From Kaistella sp. SH40-3 (GTDB lineage Bacteria > Bacteroidota > Bacteroidia > Flavobacteriales > Weeksellaceae): DNA of 64,000 nt. Shown here one piece after another: positions 17,575 to 25,827 of the stretch. Under the pieces are notes generated by a model, which worked only from the letters and a program-made list of their open reading frames with translations, did no database searches and was not told where the DNA came from. Each line of letters starts with the position of its first letter. The first letter of the stretch is position 1. The translations under genes were made by a program, and so were the position numbers. The stretch spans positions 118,289-182,288 of the forward strand of contig NZ_JAQYUS010000007.1 in NCBI RefSeq assembly GCF_030686865.1, in the 5' to 3' direction.

Positions 17575-18786
17575 ATGAAGAATATTGTATTTTGGTTAAG
17601 ATTTTCAGTGTTTAATTTTTTCCTGGTGGCTGTTTTAGGCGTTTTAATGCGTTATAAAATTGCTTATTCATTACCAATTGTAGATCAGAAACATGTACAG
17701 GAAGCGCATTCTCATTTCGCTTTCTATGGCTGGATTACGCAGATTATTTATGTTTTAATGATTCGGTATTTACATGGTTTTCTTACCGAACAACAGTTAA
17801 AGAAATATCATACTTTGCTCATTGTGAACGCTGTATCGGCTTTTGCTATGATTCCGAGTTTTATTTATAATGGCTATTATTGGGCTTCCATTGCGGCGTC
17901 TACGGCGGCGCTGCTTACGAGTTTTGTCTTCTTCTTTTTCTTATTAAATGATTTAAAAGGCAAAAAGGATCTGTCAAAACCTTGGTTTATAGGAGGTTTA
18001 TTTTTCTCGGTAATTTCTTCGGTTGGCGTATTTGGACTCAGTTATATGATGTCCTCAGGAAATATGACGCAGAACTTATATTTGGCATCCACTTATTATT
18101 ATCTTCATTTTCAGTACAACGGATTTTTTATTTTTAGTTGTATCGGATTTCTAATTCATTCCTTAAAGGAAATTGGCTCAGAAATTTCTGAAAAGGAAAA
18201 CAAAATGATTTTCTGGCTCATGTTTGTTGGCTGTGTGATTGGCTTCGGACTTTCTATTCTTTGGATGAAATTACCGATGTGGATCTTCGTAGTAATTATA
18301 TTCGGCTCCATCGCACAAACGATTGGCGCAGTAAAAATTTATTTGATGGTAAAGAGAAACTGGGCGAAATTGGTGCTCAATTTCTCAGCACTTCAACGAT
18401 TTGTTTTAATGTATGTCGGATTTGCTTTTTTCGTTAAAATCCTATTACAACTGGGATCCAATGTGCCGGTATTAAGTCAGTTCGCTTTTGGATTTAGAAA
18501 TGTGGTGATTGCTTATTTGCATTTAATTTTATTAATGTGTGTTTCGGCTTTCCTTATTAATCAAATTTTGGCTGTCAATGTTTTCAAAATGACCAAGCCA
18601 GTTGTTAATGGACTTAGACTATTACTCTTAGGAATCTTCTTAAATGAAGCCGTTCTTGGATTGATGGGGGTTTTCTCCATCAAATATATTTCTATTCCTT
18701 TTACACCAGAAATTCTCTTAGCAGTTTCATTATTAATGATGATTTCTTTATTGGTTATTTTCTTGAGTTTAAAGAAGAAAGCATAA
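17575..18786 (+). CDS. Polytopic membrane protein, heme-copper oxidase subunit I-like
   Basis: 403-residue integral membrane protein with about 11-12 helices and almost no soluble domain. It has conserved-looking histidines in or near helices: QEAHSHFAFYGW, YYYLHFQYNGFF and AYLHLILLMC. These resemble the haem/copper ligand helices of oxidase or nitric-oxide-reductase-like subunit I proteins, but the full ligand set is not clear, so activity is unproven. It follows the crp/fnr gene by 51 bp and has a dyad operator with a precisely spaced -7 box, linking it to the N2O respiration regulon. Possible roles are NO handling or electron transfer. Confidence 0.65.
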   Translation: MKNIVFWLRFSVFNFFLVAVLGVLMRYKIAYSLPIVDQKHVQEAHSHFAFYGWITQIIYVLMIRYLHGFLTEQQLKKYHTLLIVNAVSAFAMIPSFIYNGYYWASIAASTAALLTSFVFFFFLLNDLKGKKDLSKPWFIGGLFFSVISSVGVFGLSYMMSSGNMTQNLYLASTYYYLHFQYNGFFIFSCIGFLIHSLKEIGSEISEKENKMIFWLMFVGCVIGFGLSILWMKLPMWIFVVIIFGSIAQTIGAVKIYLMVKRNWAKLVLNFSALQRFVLMYVGFAFFVKILLQLGSNVPVLSQFAFGFRNVVIAYLHLILLMCVSAFLINQILAVNVFKMTKPVVNGLRLLLLGIFLNEAVLGLMGVFSIKYISIPFTPEILLAVSLLMMISLLVIFLSLKKKA

Positions 18787-18820
18787 AAAAACACTTCCGG
18801 CAATCAAGTCCCTGAAGTGT
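18785..18820 (-). terminator. Terminator-like hairpin, upstream copy of a duplicated pair
   Basis: Stem ACACTTC/GAAGTGT with a T run on the minus strand (A run at 18785-18790). It is one of two copies about 145 bp apart; this copy has no intact minus-strand gene directly before it. Confidence 0.6.
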
Positions 18821-18842
18821 TCACAACATACATCTAAATTAT

Positions 18843-18892
18843 TCCGCTTTTATTCGGTAGAATTAAGTTGGGCACTGTTTACCGTGCTGCTG
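18843..18892 (-). pseudogene. Remnant of a second fasciclin gene 3' end
   Basis: On the minus strand the segment AGTG...TAATTCTACC followed by a hairpin matches the last codons of the intact fasciclin gene (AGTG-TAATTCTACC, encoding the terminal SVILP), with a short insertion. The flanking 60 bp, including the terminator and CATCTAAATTATT, are also duplicated. Only a few tens of bases survive, so this is probably the decayed tail of a tandem duplicate. Confidence 0.4.
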
Positions 18893-18931
18893 ATTATCGA
18901 TTATCTCCTTTTGTTTAAAGTAGAAGTAGGC

Positions 18932-18970
18932 AAAAAAAAACACTTCCGGGAATCAATTCCCAGAAGTGTT
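18932..18970 (-). terminator. Terminator of the fasciclin gene
   Basis: On the minus strand AACACTTC-t-GGGAA...TTCCC-g-GAAGTGTT is followed by a run of T. It lies 33 bp after the fasciclin stop codon. Confidence 0.85.
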
Positions 18971-19003
18971 CAAAACATTAAATCTAAATTATTACTCTTT
19001 CTT

Positions 19004-19555
19004 TTAGTTTGGTAGAATTACACTATCAACAACGTGTACAATTCCGTTTGATGCTGGAACTGAAGCAATGATATTTACCGTACCATTTACTACTGGTTTA
19101 CCGTTAACCATTTTAATACTAATTGGCGTTCCGTCTACCATTCCTAATGATTGTCCGTCTGTAAGTTGGTCGGTTTTAATAACTCCAACGTATGTGTGGT
19201 GACTTAGGATGTCATTTAACTTGTCTACATTTTCTGGTTTTAGTAAATCTTCTAAAGTTCCTGCCGGTAATTTAGCAAAAGCCTCATTGGTAGGTGCGAA
19301 AACAGTAAACGGTCCTGCGTTGCTTAGTGAAGTTGCTAATCCTGCTGCTTGTACTCCTTTAACCAAAGTAGATAAATCTGGATTGCTTACTGCCAGTTTT
19401 ACAATATCTGGAGCGCTATCATCATCTTTTACTGCTTCTTGGCCGGCTCCTAAATTTTCTGTACTAGCGGTTTCAGTTATTGCCGGAGATTCATTCTTGG
19501 TGCAAGAGGAGAAACTAAGCGCGACCACTGCAAGGATCATGATTGATTTTTTCAT
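19004..19555 (-). CDS. Fasciclin (FAS1) domain lipoprotein
   Basis: 183-residue exported lipoprotein. The signal sequence ends in lipobox FSSC followed by TKNES. A single FAS1 domain covers about residues 50-183, with the conserved FTVFAPTNEAFAKLP and the end segment NGIVHVVDSVILP. FAS1 proteins act in adhesion or binding of small ligands at the cell surface. Here it lies between the oxidase-like gene and the nos operon, and its promoter carries the same dyad with the same spacing. It is therefore likely induced together with N2O respiration, a link I infer only from that site. Confidence 0.88.
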   Translation of the reverse strand: MKKSIMILAVVALSFSSCTKNESPAITETASTENLGAGQEAVKDDDSAPDIVKLAVSNPDLSTLVKGVQAAGLATSLSNAGPFTVFAPTNEAFAKLPAGTLEDLLKPENVDKLNDILSHHTYVGVIKTDQLTDGQSLGMVDGTPISIKMVNGKPVVNGTVNIIASVPASNGIVHVVDSVILPN

Positions 19556-19617
19556 AGTATCTTTTTTATTTGTTAATTTCTAAATATAATTCAGTAATCG
19601 GTCTTTTAATTCTACTA

Positions 19618-19663
19618 TAAAATTAAGGTGAAAAATCGAAGTAGTGGTATGACTGTAATCACA
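19618..19663 (-). promoter_or_regulatory. Crp/Fnr-type operator and -7 box before the fasciclin gene
   Basis: The dyad ATGAC-TGTA-ATCAC lies at 19649-19662 (centre 19655.5). A minus-strand -7 box TAATTTTA lies at 19618-19625. Centre to first T is exactly 30.5 bp, as at 17532.5 and 26392.5. The leader to the ATG would be about 57 nt. Confidence 0.6.
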
Positions 19664-19721
19664 TATTTAACAACTAATTAGGTGAGTTATGTCAGTTCTG
19701 CAATTAGGTGCTTTAAATAAA

Positions 19722-20489
19722 TTAAAGGTCTTTTTTATTAAACATAATGAGTGACCATAAAAAAGGAACTAAAGTCCAAATCGTTAAAATAATAATTGAA
19801 ATTACCATTCCTCCGCCAGAACCGAATACCTGTCTGAAAATGGCGCCTGCTTGTCCTAACATCGCAGCAACATCTAATTGAAGCAATACAAAAATACGCG
19901 ATAACCCAATCGGATTTATTGCCGCAACGGTTGCCATAATTCCTTCAATCGGATAATCGGCGAACTGGAACATTAAGACCAGTAAAATTCCATCATAGAT
20001 GATTGCAAAAAACATCCAGATAAAAATAGAAATACCGATTCCTTTTGCTCTGTCTCTACTAAAGATCGCGGCAAGCATTGCTAATGAGGAAAATATAATC
20101 GAGAGAAAAACGCCTGTTATGAGTAAAGATGCGCCAGTTTCTATCGAAGAATATAATAAGATCGGAATTCCGCAACCTATTAAAAACGCTAATATTAAAG
20201 CCGTAGAAAGTCCTAAAAAAAGATTGAACCAAACCTTGGATCTTGGCACAGGCTGACTCAAAAGCAACTCGATAAATTGGCTGCTGTTGTACACGTAAAT
20301 AGTAGAAAAAATAATGCTTACTAGTGGAACAACGAGCAATACAACATTCAGTAAACTAAGGGTGGCTTTGGTGTAATTATTATCGAGTCCCAAAACCGAC
20401 CAGGAAATAATGAAAAGCAAAATCGTATAAAAAATCACGATTTTGTTTTTTAAAATATCAAATAAGATAAAGCGTGCTATTTTGTTCAT
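19722..20489 (-). CDS. nosY: ABC transporter permease NosY
   Basis: 255-residue inner-membrane permease with six predicted helices. It pairs with the NosF ATPase just upstream, overlapping it by 4 bp (ATGA). The NosDFY complex works in maturation of the CuZ copper-sulfur site of N2O reductase, supplying sulfur or handling copper in the periplasm. The start segment (MNKIARFILFDILKNKIVIFYTILLF) and the SQFIELLLSQPVPRS motif are typical of the NosY/ABC-2 family. It is the last gene of the nos maturation operon. Confidence 0.9.
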   Translation of the reverse strand: MNKIARFILFDILKNKIVIFYTILLFIISWSVLGLDNNYTKATLSLLNVVLLVVPLVSIIFSTIYVYNSSQFIELLLSQPVPRSKVWFNLFLGLSTALILAFLIGCGIPILLYSSIETGASLLITGVFLSIIFSSLAMLAAIFSRDRAKGIGISIFIWMFFAIIYDGILLVLMFQFADYPIEGIMATVAAINPIGLSRIFVLLQLDVAAMLGQAGAIFRQVFGSGGGMVISIIILTIWTLVPFLWSLIMFNKKDL

Positions 20490-21199
20490 TTTTTCATTGC
20501 TTTTAAAATAGAAATAATCCCATCGGAAATTTTTGTAGTATTGGTTTCTTTTTGTAGATCTTCAACCGATTGATGTACGACCACTTTGCCTTCGTTCATG
20601 AAAACAATTTCAGTGATGATATCATCGAGTTCACTCAAAAGGTGAGAGGTGATGATGATGAGTTTTCCTTTGTTTTTTTCTTTGATGATTTTATTTTTCA
20701 AAATTTCTGTGGCGAGTGGATCAAGTCCAGCCGTAGGTTCATCAAGAATAATAACTTTAGGGTTAAAAAGAAAAGCGAGTACTGCACTTACTTTCTGCGT
20801 AGTTCCGCCGGAAAGCGTACGCATTTTTTTATCGTAAATGTTTTCCAGTTCAAAGGCTTTCAACAATTCAGTATCTAAATTGTCACCACTGTTTTTGCGG
20901 GTATCTTTGATCATCTTGATGGTTTCTTCGATGGTCATATTTTCCGGATACCTACCGATTTGTGGCATGTAACCGATGATTTCTCGGTATTTGTAATCCT
21001 CTTTTACACTTTTACCATCCACTAATATATCACCATCTTCAACCACGTTTAAACCGAGAATGCATTTAATCATGGTGGTTTTTCCGCAACCGTTTGGTCC
21101 GATTAAAGCGATAGAATGACCATTCTGAAAGGAAAGATCAACTCCGTCGAGTGCAGTGAACTTATTGAATTTTTTTGTTAAATTTTGAATTTCAATCAT
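20486..21199 (-). CDS. nosF: ABC transporter ATPase NosF
   Basis: 237-residue cytoplasmic ATPase with Walker A GPNGCGKTT (residues 34-42), signature LSGGTTQKV, Walker B VIILDEP and switch His in TSHLLSE. It drives NosY with the periplasmic NosD as partner in N2O reductase copper-centre assembly. Its start is 84 bp after the nosD stop, and its end overlaps nosY. Confidence 0.92.
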   Translation of the reverse strand: MIEIQNLTKKFNKFTALDGVDLSFQNGHSIALIGPNGCGKTTMIKCILGLNVVEDGDILVDGKSVKEDYKYREIIGYMPQIGRYPENMTIEETIKMIKDTRKNSGDNLDTELLKAFELENIYDKKMRTLSGGTTQKVSAVLAFLFNPKVIILDEPTAGLDPLATEILKNKIIKEKNKGKLIIITSHLLSELDDIITEIVFMNEGKVVVHQSVEDLQKETNTTKISDGIISILKAMKK

Positions 21200-21283
21200 A
21201 TCATTAAGATGTTAATTGTCAACATCAACTTTCATAAAATTTTATTGAAGCAGAACTTTAATTAAAAATACTGCGGGTAACTT

Positions 21284-22522
21284 TTAAATTTTCACGGGTT
21301 TCATCAGTGGCTGATCGTCAACAAAACTTTCTGGAGTTAAACTGGGGATTATTTTTTCTGTACGATCCAGCATATCGACCAAGAAACTTCTGAACAGCAG
21401 CATTACCGATGGATTTTGCTCAACCAGTACGGAATATAAACTTAAAGGATGAAAAGGAACGTCGCCGATTTTATCTTTGTTCAAATCGTAACCTTCATAT
21501 TTGTCCCAATAGTTAAACCGAAAATCGTTCATCACCACAGAGCCATTTGTGCTTACGTCAAAAGTATTATTAACAAAGTTATTTCTGATGACTTTATTCT
21601 CCATACAGTTTGCGTTAATCTTAATCGCCCAGCCGTTGTTTTCGAAATCGTTATTTAAGAAATCTATTTTGGTAGCGCCGTCTGCAAAGATTGCGGTGGT
21701 GTTATTCTGGAAAGTATTTCCTTTAATCTGACTGTAGGATATTTCCTTCAATAAAAGTCCGTACACACTATCTCCCCAATTGTTGATGAATTTGTTGTGG
21801 TACATACTCACATTCATCGCATACATTACGGCAACTCCGGCTTCATTATTATCAAAAACATTTCCGGTATAGACGCTGTCATTAGAAAACATAAAGTGCA
21901 AACCGTAGCGCAGATTATGTCGAGACAGATTGCGGAAAATGAAACATTTTGAATTTTTTTCAAGGTAAATGCCATCTTTGTGTCCGCTGATGTAATTGTT
22001 TTTCACCCAAATTTCACGGCTTCCCAAAAGATGAATTCCATCACCAATATTTTCTTCGGAAGTACCGCGATTGGTGGTGATTTTATTATTGCTGATTAAA
22101 ATCCGTAAACCTCTTTGAACATAAATTCCGAAATGATTGTTTTCGAAAATATTATTGTCGATGACCGAATCTGCGCTAGTGTAAATATGTACGGCAGCAA
22201 TACTGCGGATTTCATCCCGACCGCTATTGATTAATTTAAAACCTTTTAAAACAATATCATCTGCTTTGAAGGTCATGATTTCGCCTTTAAGATTTCCATC
22301 GATAACCGGTCTGTCGATTCCGATCAACGTTAATGATTTTGTGAGGTCGATAGTTCCCTCTTGATAAATTCCTTTTTGAACAAAAATAGTATCGCCGCTT
22401 TTTGCTGCGGCGATAGCTGATTTTATGGTTTTATACTGTTCGTTTTTACCAACATTCAATACTGCGGAAAACGCGAAAATCGGTAAAACTAAAAACAGAA
22501 AGTAAAAAATTTTATTTTTCAT
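21284..22522 (-). CDS. nosD: Nitrous oxide reductase maturation protein NosD
   Basis: 412-residue periplasmic protein with a Sec signal peptide (KIFYFLFLVLPIFAFSA). It is made of parallel beta-helix (CASH/NosD) repeats rich in Asn, such as NNIFENNHFGIYVQ and NNEAGVAVMYAMN. NosD binds copper and works with NosFY to mature NosZ. The length is normal and the position between nosL and nosF is typical of clade II clusters. Confidence 0.93.
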   Translation of the reverse strand: MKNKIFYFLFLVLPIFAFSAVLNVGKNEQYKTIKSAIAAAKSGDTIFVQKGIYQEGTIDLTKSLTLIGIDRPVIDGNLKGEIMTFKADDIVLKGFKLINSGRDEIRSIAAVHIYTSADSVIDNNIFENNHFGIYVQRGLRILISNNKITTNRGTSEENIGDGIHLLGSREIWVKNNYISGHKDGIYLEKNSKCFIFRNLSRHNLRYGLHFMFSNDSVYTGNVFDNNEAGVAVMYAMNVSMYHNKFINNWGDSVYGLLLKEISYSQIKGNTFQNNTTAIFADGATKIDFLNNDFENNGWAIKINANCMENKVIRNNFVNNTFDVSTNGSVVMNDFRFNYWDKYEGYDLNKDKIGDVPFHPLSLYSVLVEQNPSVMLLFRSFLVDMLDRTEKIIPSLTPESFVDDQPLMKPVKI

Positions 22523-22568
22523 ATTCCATACTCACTTCAATCGAAGACGACTGCGAGTTTGCATTTAA

Positions 22569-22976
22569 TTATTGTATCGTTGCTTGTAATTCAGTTGCTG
22601 CTTTTTCAGCTGTTGCCTTATCTTGGTATGCCTGTGTATTGCCACCCATCGGACTTTTAATTTGTCCACCTTTAATTAAAGTCGCTGTTTTTGCTTCAAT
22701 GAATTTTCCGCTTGGGAAATCTGCTACATAAGTTTTTCCTGCTCCGATTGCTTCTGAATTAGAAGTTTCGTAATCATTCATACAACTGATGTCATCAAAC
22801 TTATAAAGCCTACCTTTTTGAGTAATTAATTGAGTGGCGTATTTTGGCTCCGTAATGGTCATTTTACAATTCTCGCACTGATCTTTACCAACTGCAATTT
22901 CTTGCGGTGTGGTTTCTGAACATGATACTAAAGTAAACATACCAATTGCCAAAAGCAATCTACCAAATAATTTCAT
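22569..22976 (-). CDS. nosL: Copper chaperone lipoprotein NosL
   Basis: 135-residue lipoprotein: lipobox LVSC, then the copper-binding motif CENCKMTI, then FDDISCMNDY with another Cys-Met pair. NosL carries Cu(I) to apo-NosZ via NosD-FY at the outer face of a membrane. Size and motifs fit well. It is the second gene of the operon. Confidence 0.93.
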   Translation of the reverse strand: MKLFGRLLLAIGMFTLVSCSETTPQEIAVGKDQCENCKMTITEPKYATQLITQKGRLYKFDDISCMNDYETSNSEAIGAGKTYVADFPSGKFIEAKTATLIKGGQIKSPMGGNTQAYQDKATAEKAATELQATIQ

Positions 22977-23010
22977 AATAATAATTTTTTAAATATTTAA
23001 GAGTGGACTC

Positions 23011-23598
23011 TTACGCTGTCTTTTTAGCAATTTTAAATTCCACAAATGCTAAGATAATCAAAATAACGCCAGTCGCAATCATAATGCCACCACCAATATT
23101 TGGATAAGACCATACTTCAAAATTAAGCAACTGCTTGTAACCAAGTAACGGCGGTTGATAAGACATTCCGGGTACGATAATCGCTGCTTGAGGGTTAAGG
23201 TTGTGACCGTAGTCGTATAACCATCTCCAGAAATCGAATACGAATCCTACACCGAAGAGTAGATAAACACCTGTTAAGGTATAAAGAATTTTTCTGCTGT
23301 TAAGGAACGCGGCGAGGAAACACAAAATCGCGAAAATTCCCAGTGCGTAAGGCAATATTGTAAATTCCCAAAATTCATCGGCGTGTATTTCTTTCATTCC
23401 GATATAATGGTTCAAGCCATTAATAATCGAGTATTCTCCAGATACTTTATTGGAGTGAATGTACATGGCAAGACCTTCCGGATATTGCGGAGCATTCAGA
23501 AAGATGGACCAGATGGGAACAAAAATCGAGACGATTAATCCGATGCCCAAAAGGATTAGAAGTACTTTGCTCCATTTTTGTATTGCGTTTGTTTTCAT
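23011..23598 (-). CDS. Nos-cluster membrane protein (possible NosB-like)
   Basis: 195-residue protein with four transmembrane helices (near residues 10-32, 80-100, 105-127 and 168-188). Its extracytoplasmic segment contains YPEGL, NGLNHYIGM and several aromatic residues. It is the first gene after nosZ and heads the maturation operon with nosL 34 bp downstream. Clade II clusters usually have a membrane protein of unknown role at this point, often named nosB; I cannot confirm orthology from sequence alone. A role in electron supply or copper delivery to NosZ is a guess from position. Confidence 0.7.
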   Translation of the reverse strand: MKTNAIQKWSKVLLILLGIGLIVSIFVPIWSIFLNAPQYPEGLAMYIHSNKVSGEYSIINGLNHYIGMKEIHADEFWEFTILPYALGIFAILCFLAAFLNSRKILYTLTGVYLLFGVGFVFDFWRWLYDYGHNLNPQAAIIVPGMSYQPPLLGYKQLLNFEVWSYPNIGGGIMIATGVILIILAFVEFKIAKKTA

Positions 23599-23642
23599 TT
23601 TGATTTTTTTTAAGGTGCTTATTTCTTTAATGATTGGTCTAG

Positions 23643-23703
23643 TAAAGTTAATGACTTTGCTGGTTTTCTTTTGTAATGTTTGTTACAAAATGATATCAAT
23701 CAT
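23643..23703 (-). promoter_or_regulatory. Double-palindrome promoter of the nos maturation operon
   Basis: Two inverted repeats lie side by side. ATGAT-ATCA-ATCAT (23690-23703) matches the Crp/Fnr-type dyad. TTTTGTAA-TGTTTG-TTACAAAA (23669-23690) is a different 8-bp repeat and shares one base with it. A minus-strand -7-like box TAACTTTA lies at 23643-23650. The second repeat is centred 29.5 bp from that box and the dyad 46.5 bp, so the dyad here is farther away than at the other promoters. A second regulator is possible. Confidence 0.5.
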
Positions 23704-23735
23704 AAAAAGAAAAAGGGCAGTGAAAACTGCCCTTT
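23704..23735 (-). terminator. Terminator of nosZ
   Basis: 10-bp stem AAAGGGCAGT/ACTGCCCTTT with a 4-nt loop and a T-rich minus-strand tail. It lies 12 bp after the nosZ stop, so nosZ and the maturation operon are separate transcripts. Confidence 0.85.
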
Positions 23736-23747
23736 AATTAAAATAAT

Positions 23748-25742
23748 TTACTTCGTTTCACCTTGTTTTACTGGGCTTTGAGCGTTGTCCTTTTTATTAT
23801 TCAATGAATAAATAAGTGGAGTGTTGCTGCCTGCTGGTGATACCCTTACATATCCCTGCATCTCTTGGTGTAAAGCAGAACAGAAATCTGTACAATACAT
23901 CGGATACATTCCTGCTTTCAATGGAACCCATTTCAGCGTACTGGTTTCACCCGGCATGATCAGGAGTTCGGCATTTTGTGCACCTTTGATTGCGAATCCA
24001 TGAGGAACATCCCAGTCTTGTTCTAGGTTAGTTACGTGGAAATAAACTTCGTCACCTACTTTTACACCTTCGATGTTATCTGGAGCAAAGTGAGAACGGA
24101 TAGAAGTCATATAAACATGAACTTTATTTCCTTCTCTAACCACTTTGCTTTCGGCTTCACCTTTGGTTACGTATGGGTGTTTGTTATCTTCCAGTTTATA
24201 GAATTTCACCTGGTTTTTAGTAAACAATTCTGCCGGACCTGCCTGTGCGTAATGCGGCTCACCAATAGTTGGGAAATCTAAAAGAAGTTTCATTTTATCA
24301 CCACTAATGTCAAATAATTGTGCAGATTGCGCAAGTTCTGGACCCGTTGGTAAATATCTATCTTTAGTAATTTTATTATAAGCTACTAAATATTTTCCGT
24401 AAGGTTTAGCAGTATCTCCTCCTACAACCATAAGGTGACCTGTAGAATAGAAAGTCGGCTGTCTGTCTAGAACTTTACAAGTTTTAATGTCCCATTTAAC
24501 GATTTCTGAAGAAACGAACATGGAGGTGTACGCATTTCCTTTTCCGTCGAACTCAGTGTGCAGTGGTCCTAAACCTGGTTTTTGAACTTCACCGTGTAAT
24601 ACTGATTCATATTTAAGAATTGGAATTCCATCAAATTCACCAGAGAAATCTTTCTTTTCAATAGCTTTCATTAATTTATCAAAACTGAAAACAGGAATTA
24701 AAGCGGCTAATTTTCCAGAACCAATAATATATTCTCCTGTTGGATCAATATCACAACCGTGTGGAGATTTTGGACAAGGAATTAAATAACAGATGTCCTT
24801 TAATTCTTTAGCAGAAAGTACAGATACTTCTTTTAAAATTTCAGATTTCGCCATATGCGTAGCTTCATCATAAGTATTATGAGCATATTCTACTGCCATT
24901 TTTCTAGCTTTACCAGCTTTCAAATATTCCTCTGCTTTTTTCCAGTTCACTGCCATAATAAAGTCTTTCTCATTTTGAGAAGCATTTACTTCTAGAAGGG
25001 TGTTTGCTTGTTCAGAGTTGTAGCAAGAGAAGAAGAACCACCCGTGAGATTTTCCTTTCCCTGCGTGTGACAAGTCAAAGTTAAAACCTGGCGCTTCAAT
25101 TTGGAACGTAATGTCCATTTTTCCATCTTCTTTATTAATTCCGATGAAAGAAAGGTAACCTTTGAAGTTTTCTTTAAAAGATTCAATTGGAACGTCTCCA
25201 CCTCCATCGGCTGGAACAGCGAAACGAGTTCCTGCAACAACATACTCCGTATTTTCTGTTAAGAAAGGTGAAGAGTGATTTCCTGCAGAGTTTGGAATCT
25301 CAATAATCTCTGTAGTTGTGAACGTTTTCAAGTCAATCTTCGCAACACGTGGAGTGTTATTGGCATTAGCAAATAAATATCTGCCGTCAATTTCTCCTTT
25401 TGTTTGCGATAATGCAAGGTGGTGTTGGTCATCCCATGGTACGAATCCGTGAGAAGTTTCAAGCATTGGTTTTGTTTCTTCACTGAAGCCGTAGCCATTT
25501 TCTGGGTGTACAGAGAATACAGGAACGATTTTCAAGGTTCTACCACTTGGTAGTCCAACCACACTAATTTGTCCATTGAAACCACCACTAACGAAGTTGT
25601 AAACCTCGTCATGTTTTCCTGGAGCAACATACACTTTCTCGGCTGCATCACCAGAAACAGCAGTTTGTGTTCCTTTAGGTTTACATGCAACGATACTCAC
25701 CGCAGCAAAAGCTGCGAGTCCAATTTTTTTGTAAGTCTTCAT
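23748..25742 (-). CDS. nosZ: Nitrous oxide reductase NosZ, clade II, lipoprotein type
   Basis: 664-residue copper enzyme reducing N2O to N2. The N-terminus is a Sec-type lipoprotein signal (SIVAC at the lipobox) with no twin-arginine motif, which marks clade II and suggests membrane anchoring. The beta-propeller carries histidine motifs of the CuZ site, including DDQHHLAL and DLSHAGKGKSHGW. The C-terminal cupredoxin domain has the CuA motif CTDFCSALHQEM and the upstream DVPHGF. All key ligands I can check are present and the length is normal. It follows the cytochrome gene by 85 bp with a hairpin between them. Electrons probably come from the flanking c-type cytochromes. Confidence 0.96.
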   Translation of the reverse strand: MKTYKKIGLAAFAAVSIVACKPKGTQTAVSGDAAEKVYVAPGKHDEVYNFVSGGFNGQISVVGLPSGRTLKIVPVFSVHPENGYGFSEETKPMLETSHGFVPWDDQHHLALSQTKGEIDGRYLFANANNTPRVAKIDLKTFTTTEIIEIPNSAGNHSSPFLTENTEYVVAGTRFAVPADGGGDVPIESFKENFKGYLSFIGINKEDGKMDITFQIEAPGFNFDLSHAGKGKSHGWFFFSCYNSEQANTLLEVNASQNEKDFIMAVNWKKAEEYLKAGKARKMAVEYAHNTYDEATHMAKSEILKEVSVLSAKELKDICYLIPCPKSPHGCDIDPTGEYIIGSGKLAALIPVFSFDKLMKAIEKKDFSGEFDGIPILKYESVLHGEVQKPGLGPLHTEFDGKGNAYTSMFVSSEIVKWDIKTCKVLDRQPTFYSTGHLMVVGGDTAKPYGKYLVAYNKITKDRYLPTGPELAQSAQLFDISGDKMKLLLDFPTIGEPHYAQAGPAELFTKNQVKFYKLEDNKHPYVTKGEAESKVVREGNKVHVYMTSIRSHFAPDNIEGVKVGDEVYFHVTNLEQDWDVPHGFAIKGAQNAELLIMPGETSTLKWVPLKAGMYPMYCTDFCSALHQEMQGYVRVSPAGSNTPLIYSLNNKKDNAQSPVKQGETK

Positions 25743-25775
25743 ATATATTAAATTATTCTTTCTCGGGAAAGGTAG

Positions 25776-25817
25776 AAAAATGATGAATGGTAAATTTATG
25801 CTAGCCTACCATTCATC
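25776..25817 (-). terminator. Hairpin between cytochrome c and nosZ
   Basis: Perfect 11-bp inverted repeat GATGAATGGTA (25782-25792) and TACCATTCATC (25807-25817) with a 14-nt loop and, on the minus strand, ATTTTT after the stem. It may be a partial terminator or mRNA-stabilising hairpin setting the ratio of cytochrome to NosZ. A weak -7-like TACCTTTC follows, which could give nosZ its own promoter. Confidence 0.55.
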
Positions 25818-25827
25818 GGGTAGATCA

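Noticed and set aside
19209..19583. 124-codon plus-strand frame over the fasciclin gene
   Set aside because: Shadow frame of a clear FAS1 gene on the other strand.
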